DNA of 64,000 bases from Datnioides undecimradiatus. Taxonomy: Eukaryota; Chordata; Actinopteri; Lobotiformes; Datnioididae. Positions 12,887-25,226 of the stretch are shown piece by piece; positions within the stretch are counted from its first letter, which is position 1; the number at the start of each line of letters is the position of its first letter. The DNA lies in contig WARS01000027.1 in the NCBI GenBank assembly GCA_008933995.1, forward strand, positions 1,832,001-1,896,000. Direction: 5' to 3'. The notes under the pieces are model-generated. The model worked only from the letters and a program-made list of their open reading frames with translations. It was not told the DNA's origin and ran no database searches. The position numbers and the translations under genes are program-made.

Positions 12887-14757
12887 CGTCTCGGATAGAG
12901 CGGTTCGATCAGGCCTCATTAAACCGTCGTGTTCGTCTAACGAGACAAATTAAAAAAGGGTTAATGAGCAAACTGAGACGATGTCGGAGCGAATTCAGTC
13001 CTGAATCAACAAAATGGTTTAAAAAACTAAAAAAGTAAAGTTTTTTTCAATAAAAACATGTTTTTTTTAGTTTATTAATCATCCGACGACCACTCGGGTT
13101 CATCATGTGACCACATCAGGGGTCCTCGCACCAAGTTTAGGAACCGCCGCCGCAGTAAAACGAAGACTCTAAATGAGCATTTTGATTTTAAAATATTGGT
13201 TTTAAGACTGTTTAACCCTCTAAAATCATCGAAACACAGGAAACGAAGCTTTAAAATTGTGATTTTTTATGTTTTTCAACGTCTTTATGATCCAACACGG
13301 CCGTTTGATGGTGTCCACAGGGAGATCTGACGTCTGCAGCGACTTTTACACAAGAGCTTCAACGTTTTTACTCCTGAAGTTTCCAGAAAGCAGCAGCAGC
13401 TGCAACCTGACGGTCAGGTTTACTGTGTGAGAACGTGCTGGACTTCGGTTTCAGGGACTGAGATCAAACAGTCTGCAGCAGCTGTGTTCAGGTCAGCAAG
13501 GGGCGAGAGGTTCAGAGGGCTCAAACAGAAGGAAAAGTGAAGAAACAAACAAACAAACAAACGTGTTTTTCATCTGAAAAACTCTCTTTTCTTCCTTCGT
13601 TTCCTCTTCTTTGTTACTAATCCTCCATCTCTGCAGGTTTAGGAGCCACCGACAGTGAAGCAGGTCAGAAACAACACGAGTTCATCGTCAAAACGAGCTT
13701 TTAAATGTTAAATTAAATGTTGCTCAGCGCAGGAATCGTTTAAGATCTATCAGCAGAAACAAAATAATAATCATAGTTAGCTTTTTATCGTTGTAAAATC
13801 ACTGTTTTCGTTAACTTGAAATCAATCTGGAGTTGCACCTCCATGTTTCTACGGTAGCCCTGAAAGGACAAATCCAGCACCGCGTCTCATTGGACGAGTT
13901 AAAATCTGTCTCCGTGGCGATGTGCTTCTGGGAAGTGCATGCAAATCATTGTGATTGTGTGTGTGTGTGTGTGTTTGCGTGTGTGTGTGTCTAACTGATC
14001 TCCAGCAGAGTTAATCAGAGTCATTAGTCTCTCCTGCTGCGCTCGCGAGCGCGACGCCGACTCCGCCCACTCATCACCAACGCGGAGCTAAATGAATTAT
14101 GGGAAATGAAACACAGTAATCGTCTGCGCTGCGGCTGTCGGAGGTCGGATGGTTTCGTTGGGGTGAAAGTTTCAAACTGAGCTTCGTTCGTTTGTTGATT
14201 TTAAACACGACGTGGCCAAAAGTATTGGGACGCCTGATGGTTTCACAGACCGGCGACGAAGCTCCGCCTCCTGGTTTGTTTGCGCTACCATGGCGATGAG
14301 TGCACGTGCACCACCTGCTGCTGCCTGGATCTCGTCATCAGAGCCGCACAGAGACGAGCGCGTGCAGCAACTCGTTTAGTTTGTGTCGGATGAGTTCGAG
14401 CTTCTGACGAGTTCTTCTGCAAGAAACATCAAATCTGAGGGAAACCGACTCCTAACTGACAAACAAAGCACAATAATTAGACGAGGTAAACGTCTCAGAC
14501 TCCTCCCACCTGTCACCTGTCAGCTCATTAACGAGCAGCCGATCAGTCCCGTCTGACTCGCTGCGAGCCACCACGTTACACCTGATTATTATCTATTTAT
14601 TATGATTTTGCTTTAATCATTATGGTATTTTAATGATCTGTTCATTATAATCAGTGTTAGTTACTGTAGCTCCAGAGAACGATGTTGAAATGGCAGTAAA
14701 GTGAAGTCATGGCTAAAAAGAAGATGATGTGATGTAATTAACACTGTTTTAGACTAG

Positions 14758-14761
<4 letters not shown>
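12886..14761. other. Intronic stretch with no recognised gene
   Basis: Contains a short (AAAC)n run at about 13543-13562, an imperfect (TG)n tract at 13956-13991, and at 14211-14240 the string ccaaaagtattgggacgcc, which resembles a fish DNA-transposon terminus without a visible partner. No exon is recognised. Confidence 0.5.
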
Positions 14762-14810
<49 letters not shown>

Positions 14811-15026
14811 CACACACAGAGGTGGAGGGGGACTCGCTGTAACCGAGCTGTTGTGGAAACAAACAGCAGGTTTCTCGTCCGTCTGCCAACAACCAACATT
14901 TGAATTTCACAGCGCAGAGCAGAGCAGATGGATGCAGAGATGGAGAAGAGTGGGAGAGACGTTGCCATGGCAACAGATGTCGGGTCACCGAGTCGGTGAG
15001 AGGCCAGCGAACTCTGCTATGAATTC

Positions 15027-15079
<53 letters not shown>

Positions 15080-15141
15080 TGACCTTGGTTCTGATGCCAG
15101 GGAGAGTTTGAGTCAACAAGCTGGCAACCAACCAACCAACC

Positions 15142-15178
<37 letters not shown>
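14762..15178. repeat. Alternating (CA)n - (TG)n - (CA)n microsatellite cluster
   Basis: (AC)n at 14762-14807, (GT)n at 15033-15078 and (AC)n at 15145-15178. The last two are self-complementary and only about 65 nt apart, so a long hairpin is possible on one strand. Confidence 0.95.
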
Positions 15179-15180
<2 letters not shown>

Positions 15181-16468
15181 GGAACTGTGTGATCACACAT
15201 ACACCCCTGCCTACAGGTATTACTTTGGTCGTCATGGTAACTGATCATGCGGCCCTGCAGAGCAGCGACTCAGCTGCAGGTTCAGCTCCGCCGGGTTCAA
15301 CACCAGCCGTCCGAACACAAGTCCCGCCCACCGCCAGCATGACACACACACACCGACCAATCAGGAGGAAATGTATAAGGTGTGAGACGGTGTTCTGCAG
15401 ATAATTTGCTTCTTTATCGTCATAATTATCTTTATTAATAGAATATTAATATTAATGATCGTGTCACCAGTTTATTATTTAACTGAACTGTGATATTGGC
15501 CAACCTGATGCACATATCACATGTATCAAAGTTCAGTTTTTGTCTAAATATCTGCAGGTTTATCAAAAAAATCATGGGCTGAATTAACGAAATCATTTAC
15601 TTGAATCAAAAGACGTCATGTTTTAGGATCTGTCCTATAATTATATTAAACAGTGATTGGATAAATGTAAAATCACTGTATTTGTAAAGGGGATTTGGTA
15701 CAGCAGGCTCCCACAGCACAGAACAAACCAAACTCCACTAAGAAAATGAGCTATTTTACAGTGAAACTGTCGTTAATCGGCTCCTGTTTGACGTCACGGC
15801 ACCGTTTGAGATCTTTTATGAATCTCAGAGAGTTAAACATCAAATCAGCATAAATTTAACACAACAAGCAGCAAAAACACTGAGAAAATAAACTTTTCTA
15901 ATCGCTCTGTCGCTGCTCTGATCATTCTCACACAGCAGGCTCCAGCTGCTCCTTCGCCTCTGAAAGTGTTATTCAAACAGCTGGACCTTCAGCGTCGCTC
16001 TTAAAAGCTGTATTTTGCTTCAATGCAAGTGAATAAGTTGGAGTGACGGATCGAAGCTGCTTCACTCAGGTCTTACAGATATTCTTCATGTAACCGCAGC
16101 AAAGAAACGTGGTTTTTATGTGTTTCACACTGTTGCAGCTTCACAGCGGCTCTCCCCCTCGCCTCCTCTCCACAGCCGAGCAGACGTCCACTAAAGTGTC
16201 GTAAAAGTTTGGTTTTTAAACCCCATGAAGCCTCATTACTGCCAAGACAGAAGGATCCACTCAGACCGCGGATCAATACCTGCGATCGATCAGCGTTTTC
16301 CTCAGGTGCGCCGCCCGTCTGTGCTGCTCCACTGTACACAGAAAACCCAGCGTCCTCCTCCTGAAGCCGGCTTATTGTCGACTTTCTCTCCCTTGTTTTC
16401 TCGTTTACTTTCTGTCATTCGTTCGGCTGCTTGTCCTTGATTTTGACAGCAGGGGAGCACCAGTGTAC

Positions 16469-16470
<2 letters not shown>
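15179..16470. other. Intronic stretch, nothing recognised
   Basis: No exon, RNA gene or named repeat is recognised. Short open frames at 16073-16339 overlap others on the opposite strand and have no known family. Confidence 0.5.

Positions 16471-16521
<51 letters not shown>
16471..16521. repeat. (GT)n microsatellite
   Basis: About 25 uninterrupted GT units. A short (GA)n tract follows at about 16680-16695. Confidence 0.97.
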
Positions 16522-16523
<2 letters not shown>

Positions 16524-16695
16524 ATAACGAGCTCTCTCCTCGTCTTGGAGTGACACTAAAATAGCTGCTTCAGCTTCACACTCTGTCTTCTCGGTGTCTT
16601 TAAAAGCACCAATTAGAGACGTTTAATCACGGCGCGGGCTGTCCGGGCGAGTTACACTCAGTTACACAGAGAGAGTGTGTGAGAGAGAGAGAGGG

Positions 16696-17599
16696 ATTCA
16701 TTTGTCCTCTGGTGTCTCCTGGCTGCATTGAGGTGAACTGGAAACGCTTCTCTCTCCAGGCCGTCGGCAGTTCGTTTCACTCCTTCGAACGTTTGTCCGC
16801 GCGGCCATTTCCAGGCTCGCTGTTGCATTAAGACGATGTTAAAGCTTAAACAGAGAAATATTTGAGCTTGTCGGCCGTTTTAATGTCACCGCTAACAGTC
16901 GAGATGCACAGAGACACAAACGCACCGTCTTCAGTCATTCCCTCCTTTAATATCTCCGTAACTCTGAGGTTTGAACGAGACTTAAAACGCTGTTTTCTTG
17001 ATGCTGCGGGAAGTTTTAAATTGTGTTTGTCTGTTTTTCTGCAGAGATTTATAAGAGAAGTGCCGTCCAATCACAGTAAAGGAGGGGGTGGGACAAACAC
17101 AGCAATGACCAATCATCTCGTCCATCCTTCAGCACCTATATGATGGAGGATTCATCAGTGCTGCAGGTCTGAGTCTCCAGACGACGTCTTTGGAGCACCG
17201 GACACAAAACAGTTCAAACATTTCGAATACAAATGTCTGTAAAACGCAGGTCATGTGACATATTCCAGCCAATCCTGTTGCTGCCTGCCCACAAGAGAAG
17301 AGTTCAACCTACGGGAGCTGCAGACGCCTTTTAAACGTTTCCAGATTCAATGTGGACTGAGGCACAAACGAATAAATAAAATAACAATAAATAATAAATA
17401 AATCTATTAACGTCACAGTTTGTATTTCAAACCACAGCAGCTCTTCACACTGACATCAGCGCTGAGCGTAGATATGTCATTGCTGCAGCTCTCTGTGGGC
17501 GAGTCACATTAACTCTGAGTCTCTGTGAAGCTGAGTGTGACTCGTCCAGACAGTCCTGTGATTAAATGTCTCTAATTGGTACTTTTAAAAGATGCAGCT

Positions 17600-17601
<2 letters not shown>
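16696..17601. other. Intronic stretch, nothing recognised
   Basis: No exon, RNA gene or named repeat is recognised here. Overlapping short frames on both strands (16846-17143) lack any family resemblance. Confidence 0.5.
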
Positions 17602-17637
<36 letters not shown>

Positions 17638-17640
17638 TGT
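17602..17640. repeat. (TG)n microsatellite
   Basis: GT run ending in gcgcgtgt. A partial tgcgtaatgagctct segment after it also follows the 16471 array (acataacgagctct), so both arrays may mark copies of one older repeat. Confidence 0.9.
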
Positions 17641-18050
17641 TGCGTAATGAGCTCTGTTCTCATGTTGGCGTGACACTTGTAGCCGCACACGCACACACAT
17701 GCAGAAGGTCGAGATCACGCAACACGTCTCCACCTGGCTGCATCTCTTCTGTTTAGTCACATGTTCCTGAAAAGGACTTTGAATTAAACTGGTCGCAGCT
17801 GCTGAAGCCGTCAGGGGGCGACGCCATTGGCTGAGCCAACGTCTCACCTGTATGACCTCACTGAACGCTGTCCTAACCAGTTTATGGTCTGAATCTAAAT
17901 TAAAGTCTTCCTTAACACAGATCTATCTTTCCATCTTGATACAAACAGACGTTAAAGAAGGTGGCGCTTCACGTCGTGGTTAACTCGCCACCACAGCGAC
18001 CATCAATCACAATAAAAGTAAAACACTGTGTGTATTCATTGTAACGTCAT

Positions 18051-18185
18051 GTTTACGCCCAAGTCAGTTCTGGCTCCAGTTCTTGGCCAAAATGCTAAAC
18101 TTTGCTTTAAAACAGTAGCTTACAAACCAATGAGTGATCCCTGTCCCCTCCCATTGACAATCTATGGGAGAACAAACAAGCTGCA
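18051..18185. repeat. Decayed fish interspersed repeat fragment
   Basis: Strings such as cttacaaaccaatgagtga and attgacaatctatggg resemble a widespread teleost repeat (aaccaatgggtgacgtcac ... atacagtctatgg). Recognition is from memory of the family and the copy is degenerate. Confidence 0.45.
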
Positions 18186-18654
18186 ACCCCATGGGGCTGG
18201 ATCATGAGGCTAAAACCTAACACACAGAGTGCAGCAATGGCTGCCCAGGCCTATTTAAAACCATTTAATCAATAATGAGTCATAAATTCAGCTCTTAATC
18301 TCCAGATATGGCACAAGGAAAAGTGAATACGCACAAATGTTTGATAAAAACAGAATAATTCAGAAACTGAATGCATTATTTACAGTTTTAATAGTTTTGG
18401 GCCACAAAACAAGAGGAATTAAAGATTAAAAACCTTAATTTCCTCAATGCTGGAACTAAAAAGCTCAACCTTGACCTCAAAGGAATAAATACGATGTGGA
18501 AAATGAGACGAAAGTCCAATATTTCTATTAGTTTCATGTGTTAATGTGAGGAAGTTTCATTTAGATCTGACTTTGTTTTTCCATTTAGTGCAATTTTTGT
18601 GTCTTTTGGAGTCAAAGCTTGACTGATGCATAAAGCAGAAAGCGTCAGAGCTGC

Positions 18655-18960
18655 AGCTCCCTGAGCGTCCACCAGAGGCTCCAGCAGCGAGTCAGTCCCC
18701 ATAGACCCCCATGTTAAAATGCAGCAGTAAACATGTTTACAGCCTGGTGCAAACAACAGTTTGGTCTCTGCAGCTAGTTTCCCCGTTCATGACGACTGTA
18801 CGGGCTGAATTTATATAGAACTCACTGCTTTAAATCAGATTAACACCTGAAGTTATGCAGGATGAAGGGGCGGGGCTTCTTTGACTGACAGCTATCACTC
18901 CTCAGAAACTTCTGGGTGATGTCACCCAGAGGCCCCGCCCATTTCTTTTATACAGTGTAG
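18655..18960. repeat. Fish interspersed repeat, decayed copy
   Basis: Successive blocks match a very common teleost repeat: ccaccagaggctccag, aaacatgtttacagcctggt, tttggtctctgcagctag, ttccccgttcatgacgact, then gaaggggcggggcttctttg, ggtgatgtcacccagagg and cccatttcttttatacagtg. The order is preserved. I do not know the transposon class. It carries no coding sequence. Confidence 0.7.
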
Positions 18961-21900
18961 TTTGAAAAGGTTTGCAGAAGAGCTGACAGGCACTCGTCCA
19001 ACGTCTCAACAAAGCAGCGTGAGACTCTTCGGGTCAAACAAGCCGTTGGGTTGAAGGACTTCCTGTCAGTTCACAAAGAACAGTCTGACCCTGTTCAGGC
19101 ACAAAAAACAACGGTGCGAACGTCTTCGCGCAGCATTAACAGCCTCCGAATCGCCGAGAAACTGACCTGTCAATCAACAAAAGCAGGACTGAGCATCCAC
19201 AACACACCAGAGCAGTTCAGTGCAGGAATCAGTAATCCGACGTCCAAACAGACCTTTGACACGTATTGACGAACCTTCAGGTCCGTCAAGGTTTTTCCTC
19301 TCTCACAAAGGAAGTGGAAAATGTTTTTCTGTCCACGCTCAAAGACAAACTGCTCAAGTCAAGACTTTCAGGTTAAAGCTGAGGATCTGTTTGAAAAGCA
19401 GATGTGTTTTACGGAGGTGATAACACTTTGACTGAAGGTTTGATTAGACTGCAGCAGCCCAACACCTCAACCCACAGCGTTGTGGGAATGAATATCGGTA
19501 CTTTTCCTAAATATTTACACAATATTTGATAATTAATCATCAGAACTGTTCATTTCATGATAAAATGGGTGAAGTCAAATAACAAAACAGCTAAAAACTG
19601 ATAAATTTAGAAAAATCACATCAATTCACTGTAATTTAGCCTTTAAATCCAGGAAAAGGCAAAACTTTCCTCATCTTATATCACAATGACTGATGTATTA
19701 TAGATGTATTGCACTATATAATGGTGCTGCATGCCAACCAATCATCATTCAATGTAATTAAACCCACCCATTTAATGGGTTTTCTCATCCTGGCACGAAC
19801 CACTGCCATCACGTCTTCTGAAATTTGCCTTGTTTCAGGGCATTTTCTTTCTTTTTGCTCCGATTTTGGTCTCAACCAACGTCCAGGTAGGAAAATATCA
19901 CCTGCTGCTCAACGTTCCCTCTTTCTCCACAGGCTCGTCTTCAAACGAGTGTGTCTGCAGGAAGCTTTCAGAGGTGCGAGATGGTCGAGGGCGCTGACAT
20001 GAAAACGCACAATGACCACAACAGCTTAAAGATGCTAAAACGCTTCAAACAGCTCAAGGACACTTAGTCCATTGTTACCTCAAAGACGCCAATTATAGCA
20101 GCAAGACCGTCTCTGTCTGCTGCAGAACTTGCTGACTGCTGATTAAAACCCACTGAAACTCATATTATAGTATAGGATATTTTAACGGCGGCTGCAGCTT
20201 CCACAAGGTTTCTGTGCAGCTTTGAACCGACCCCCCTGGATCCTGAGGCCCTGCAGCTCGTCAGAGAAAAAACAATTTAAGCACATCCACAAACAATTCA
20301 ATACAGCTCTTTGTTTTACTTGAACAGCAGCGATCAGCTTGTTAACCCTGAACCTGATGTTGTCTCCTCAGCTCTCTGCTCTCCCCCTGCGAAATCAATT
20401 CACCTCGGTATCTCCTCGGGATCTGAGACGCCGAGTCTCATCTGTGACTGTCGTCCTCCAGCTCTTTGGAAATAATCCCTTTAAACTCCTCTCAGAGGTC
20501 CTGGATGGTTCTGGCTCGGCTTTGCTCACTGCTGGAAATAAATTCCTCACCTCTGGCTGTTTCCCAAAACTGCTTTGAAACAGAGACTCTGTCCTAAAGA
20601 GACCCGACTCTCATCCATCCTGTCCTCTGAACCGCAGACCAACCGCCCAAATTACCTTTCAGTGCTGAGGTCATACGGAGAAATTGCCGCTAAAAGACTT
20701 TTGAAGTAGATAACGGTGATAACATCTCCATTCATTTCCAGTCTGCTTTGTGCCGCCGGCGCAGAAACAGCCAGGACGTCCACGCAGTGGCTTTTAAAAA
20801 GGGACAGAGAAGCGCTGAGAGCTGCCCGGTCTGATCGCAGACGTGCAGCCTCCAATAAATCTGCATCTGCACCTGCACGTTTCCAAATCTGCAAAATATA
20901 TCAGCTGAAAACAGGAAGGAACTGAGGTAAATGCACTCGTTTCTACGGAAAAACTGACGATACAATTGGAAAACAGTCACCTGTGATCATCAGTAATACA
21001 AAATGTAAAGCGTTTGTGTTTTTAATGAACTTAATAAGAGTTTAAAGTGATTCCTAAGGAAGGTTTGAAGGACAGATGTGAGGGACAGATGTGAGGGACA
21101 GGCTCATGCTGGAAGTCAGTTTGGCTGCTTAAGTTCACTCCTTTTCTGTCAATATTGAGTCAAAACTGAACAAACGGACACTTTTATACTCAGGGGTGAC
21201 TTACACTTCCTCAGGATGTCGTTATCTCTGAAGTCCATCATGCAAAATGTCAGTGACGGTGCTCAGAATTCATAAAACTGCAGAACTCGAATGAGAATAA
21301 CTGTGTTTTTAAAGCTCACAAACTGAAAAGCTGATCGACGTCCAACTGCAACCACAACTTCAGCCAAACAGCAAGTTTCTAGGCGAACCAGGTCAACTAT
21401 GGCAACTCGTAGCAGGAATTAATGTCGGTTTCACAGCATCTAAGGGTCACAAGCTAACAAGCTAACAGGCTAACAAACAATGTAATCAAATAAAAGATGC
21501 TAACTACACTTAGCATTTGGTTTCTAGTTGCCCGACAGCTTCATCTTCTGAGTCTGAGGCTCAAACATGTTGAGTTATGGCTGATGTTTCCTCCACTGAC
21601 AGTCGCTGCTCTTCATCTGCTCTTCATCTGCGGTTCATAAATCCATAATTTCCCAGAGAAAGAAGAAGCAGACGAGCTCCAAGATGTTTTAAAAAAACAA
21701 ACAGGAACGACTGAGTCAGAGTCTCGGGATAAGAAAATCATTTTCATGCCATCCGAGTCGTAGAGGGACTGACGGGAGCCTGAAGAAGTTTCTCAGCTGA
21801 TGCCTCCAGAGAGAAACTTTCAGAGGCATGAATGGGGCAACGACTTGGAACGTGTTATCCACGGGAAAGAAAGAAACACTAAAACTCATCCACAAAAAAC

Positions 21901-22940
21901 TGAAAATCTGAAAATCCACCAGGATTCTTCTTCTGGGGTTTGAGAAAACCCGTGAAAACAAAACGATGCCGGTGGAAAGGAAACCTGTTCACAGCGGGTA
22001 ACAAAGAGCGTGAAGCTACAGGATCAGTGTGGAGCAGCTGATGTGGCGTTCAGGGTCCTGATTTTAATCATGAAACAGACTCTAAAGTTTGTGTTTATGG
22101 ATTTATTCTCCGTTGATTGTCAGTTGTTGGCAATTTTGCAAAGATTAAATGAAGGATGTTTTGTTTTCATGAAGAGAGGAAACAGGAAGTAAACTCCTGG
22201 AGTTGATTTTGCAACTTTATCCACTTTATTTAAAAGCTGTAGTTCAGTTTTTTGCTGAAATTAAATAATATTTTAAAGAATGAACGTGTTTATTCCCATG
22301 TCTAACTTAAAATCAGATATAAAAGATTTTTGGCAACATGGGGAGGGAAGATGATGAAACATTGATGTATTTTCATTTTATTAACTTGTTCACAAACGTT
22401 TTTCTCACTTTTAGCTCCGTTTTTGGTCTCAACCATCTTCTTCATTGGTAAACATCTTTCTGCCGCTCACGTTCTCGCTTTATTCAGGCGTGTTTGATGA
22501 AAACTGCTCAGCTGACGGTCGAGATCGGTGACAACGAACCGCAAACGTTGCACATATATTTTGCTTTTTACAGAACTGATTTAATATTTAATGCGACATT
22601 AAAACTCTGAAATGATGTTTATTGTTTTCACGGCTGCAGCTTTTGCAGCTGGTGGATATATTCTCGATGTCCGCGGCGCTCAGGATAAACTTCTGTCCGG
22701 CAGGAGGAGGAAAGAGGTTCAGTTTCTTCTTTTTATTGCTGCGTCTTTCACTTCATGGAGAGACTTTATGAAGTCGCCGCAGCCTGAAAGAGACGGTCCT
22801 GCTCAGTTTATTGAATATTAATGTTAAATTCCTTCAAACGGCTCCGACCGGAGCGACGGACGGACCGACGGCCTGGAAGAGACTCCAGCTCTCAGCTTCA
22901 CTGAGGCAGCAGCAGGCAGACAGCTGACTGGCCTGCAGCT
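18961..22940. other. Intronic stretch with no recognised gene
   Basis: Holds minor tandem repeats (agatgtgagggac, 2 copies, about 21074-21102; gctcttcatct, 2 copies, about 21608-21632) and a gctaacaagctaacaggc tract near 21455. No exon, RNA gene or complete mobile element is recognised. Confidence 0.5.
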
Positions 22941-22944
22941 CTGT

Positions 22945-23107
22945 ATGTGTGTGTGTGTGTTTTAATGTGGGTGTGTGTGTGTTTCAGTTCAGTCCATCTG
23001 CTGTTGTGTGTCAGCCCGAGGCGACGGCATGAGAGAGAGAGAGACAAAGAGGAAAGAAAGAAAGATGGAAAGAAAAGATGAAAAGATACACAAGTGGAGG
23101 AATGTCG

Positions 23108-23142
<35 letters not shown>

Positions 23143-23151
23143 TGTGTGTGT
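22945..23151. repeat. (TG)n arrays with an intervening purine run
   Basis: TG runs at about 22945-22984 and 23111-23151, with a GA/AAAG-rich purine run at 23030-23085 between them. Confidence 0.9.
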
Positions 23152-23519
23152 TGGACCTCAGGCGGTGCTGTCTGTGTGTCTCTGTGGATCCCAGATGGAG
23201 CCAGAACTCAGCAGAACACATTAGTCCACTTGGCGTGTTCACACACACACGTTCAGACACACTCAGATATTCTGTGCAATTCTCCTGACAGTCCGATCAC
23301 CTGAGCCTCGACTCGCTCCGCCGCTGCTGCCGACGCTCGCCGCTCGCCGCTGCAAGATTTCTGCTCCACTGCAACAGTCAAATGAATTCCTACGGAAGCC
23401 CGGAGAGGCCCGTTATCTCTTCTCCAGTTATCTCGACTTGAAGAGAACGAAACAGGAGAAACCAACTCCCGGGCTGGGACTGGGAGTTTCTGCAGGAGCT
23501 GCGAGCATCTCCGGGTTTC

Positions 23520-23625
23520 TTTTGCAAGTAAAAGAAAGGAGGAAAAGAAGGGAGGAAGGACAGAAAGAAGGAAGGAAAGGAAGTAAAGAAAGAAGGAAGT
23601 AAAGGAGGAAAGGAGGGATTTGTTG
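23520..23625. repeat. Polypurine tract (GGAA/AAGG type)
   Basis: About 100 bases almost wholly A and G on the plus strand (aagaaaggaggaaaagaagg and similar). The minus-sense transcript would be pyrimidine-rich here. Confidence 0.92.
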
Positions 23626-24384
23626 TTGCTCCAGTGGATCTGTTGTTTTCTGAGCTCACAGATTGTCGACTTGGTCCCAGATCAACACATAATATATATA
23701 TTTAATCCTCTGAGTTCTCCCTCTGCACGTCTTCACCTTTGGGAGGTAAAAACAAGATGCTGTTCCCGCTTTTATTAAAATCAAGTGGAGAAAGAGTTTC
23801 TGTGAAAGCATCAGCGGGCTGTTTGGGTCCAGCAGAAGGAAGTTGTGTTGCCAGCAAAAACTGACAGGAAGTGCGGGGGTTGAATGAGAAACGTGAGCCA
23901 CGAAACAGGCTGCAGAGCAACAGCAGCAGCTAATTTACCGCCGCTAAGTGTTTGTTTTTGCCACAAACAGGCTCAAAAGTGTCTGAGAACACTATCGACT
24001 GATGCCACAGAGATAAAGCTTCATGTTAAAGAGAAACAACCTTTTTGTTTGACCAGAAACAGCTGATCTACGTCGCTCTGTTCAAACCAGACAGACTCCA
24101 GTCAAGCTAACGTTAGCTTTAGCTCCAAATTCAACGTAGCTTCACTTTGCTTCATTTAAACTGAACAGAAACAAAATAAAACTCCTTAAAGCCGCCTCAG
24201 TCAGTCTGCACGCTGTTTGAACGATCGCCGCCTGAGGTTTGGTTGATCAATCAGTTCAGACACATCGCTCCATGACAAGTCTCATTAGCTTGAACCAGCA
24301 ACGAGTTCAGTTTCACAGTTTAGACTCTGATTTAATTAAATATGCAGATCACATGTTAATACACAGCGTTAACGAGTCTAAGGT

Positions 24385-24530
24385 GTTTTCAGGGCCGACG
24401 GTGGCGCTTCAGGAAAGGTCGGGGCCGACAGAACCATTAGGCTTCATCCTCTGGGGCACACGAATATCCAGGGTGCATTCAATGACACTCTGGAGGACTG
24501 ACGGTCAGGTAACGTGGACAGACAGACGGA
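24385..24530. repeat. Fragment of the fish 'gctaac / ttcatcctctggg' repeat
   Basis: gacggtggcgcttcagga, then attaggcttcatcctctggg, then gggtgcattcaatgacactc and a gacagacggacag end match the order of a very common percomorph interspersed repeat. Other fragments of the family occur at 31690-31735, 32175-32310, 39985-40015 and 57090-57245. Degenerate and non-coding. Confidence 0.55.
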
Positions 24531-24715
24531 CAGTCCTGCAGCTCTGGCGTTTGGTTATAGTTACGATTGGCGTGTTCGTGCGGCTGCTCGCCGCAGTTTC
24601 TCCCCCTCTGTCCCTTTAAATTTGTATCTCGCCTCATCATTTCTCTCTCCATCGCGCGCTCTCAGGGGAGCTCGATGCCCTGCATGACAACAGATGGAGC
24701 CCCGAGGCTCTGGGA

Positions 24716-24716
<1 letters not shown>

Positions 24717-24763
<47 letters not shown>

Positions 24764-24990
24764 CAATGGAGAGCTGGCTGCAGCGGGGCGGGATAAGAGG
24801 CAAGCTGTGGTAAAGACTGATGTCAACATCAGTGTGAACGTGCATACACACACACACACACACACACAGTCCATGGTCCATGGCTGTGTGGACATATGTA
24901 GATGAACACAGTTGCAGCACACAAAGCAGATTCATAATGGACGAATGCATTTAGTTGCTGCTGTCTCACACACACACACACACACACACA
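24717..24990. repeat. Cluster of three (CA)n microsatellites
   Basis: AC runs at 24717-24761, 24845-24868 and 24967-24990, all in the same orientation. Confidence 0.96.
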
Positions 24991-25207
24991 GGGCTCACAT
25001 ATCCCACTTCATTTAAAACAGGAAATCAAATCAGAGAAGAAGAAGGAGGCGATCACGCCGGGAGAGTTTTGCTCTCTTTGCGTTTGCAGTTCGGAGACGA
25101 TTTGAGTTTCAAAACAACAAAAACAAACAGAGCAAACGCTGCACGCCGCCGGCTGCACGCCACCACCTCCACATGAAGTGTCTTTATAAAGTCCTGGTTG
25201 CAGCGAG

Positions 25208-25226
25208 GCATGCTGGGAGATGTAGT
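25208..25226 (-). promoter_or_regulatory. ZNF143/Staf-like motif
   Basis: The minus-strand sequence ACTACATCTCCCAGCATGC agrees with the vertebrate ZNF143 binding consensus ACTACAATTCCCAGCATGC at 17 of 19 positions. It is isolated within intron 4, and similar strings are spread by repeats in many genomes. Occupancy cannot be judged from sequence. Confidence 0.35.

Noticed and set aside
17806-17824. CTCF-like site (cgtcagggggcgacg)
   Set aside because: Single match beside sequence resembling the fish repeat that often carries agggggcgac; too weak to annotate.
19781-19830. Reverse complement loosely like the HEXXH exon (ggcagtggttcgtg)
   Set aside because: Translation in the needed frame gives no His-Glu-x-x-His and no neighbouring conserved residues.
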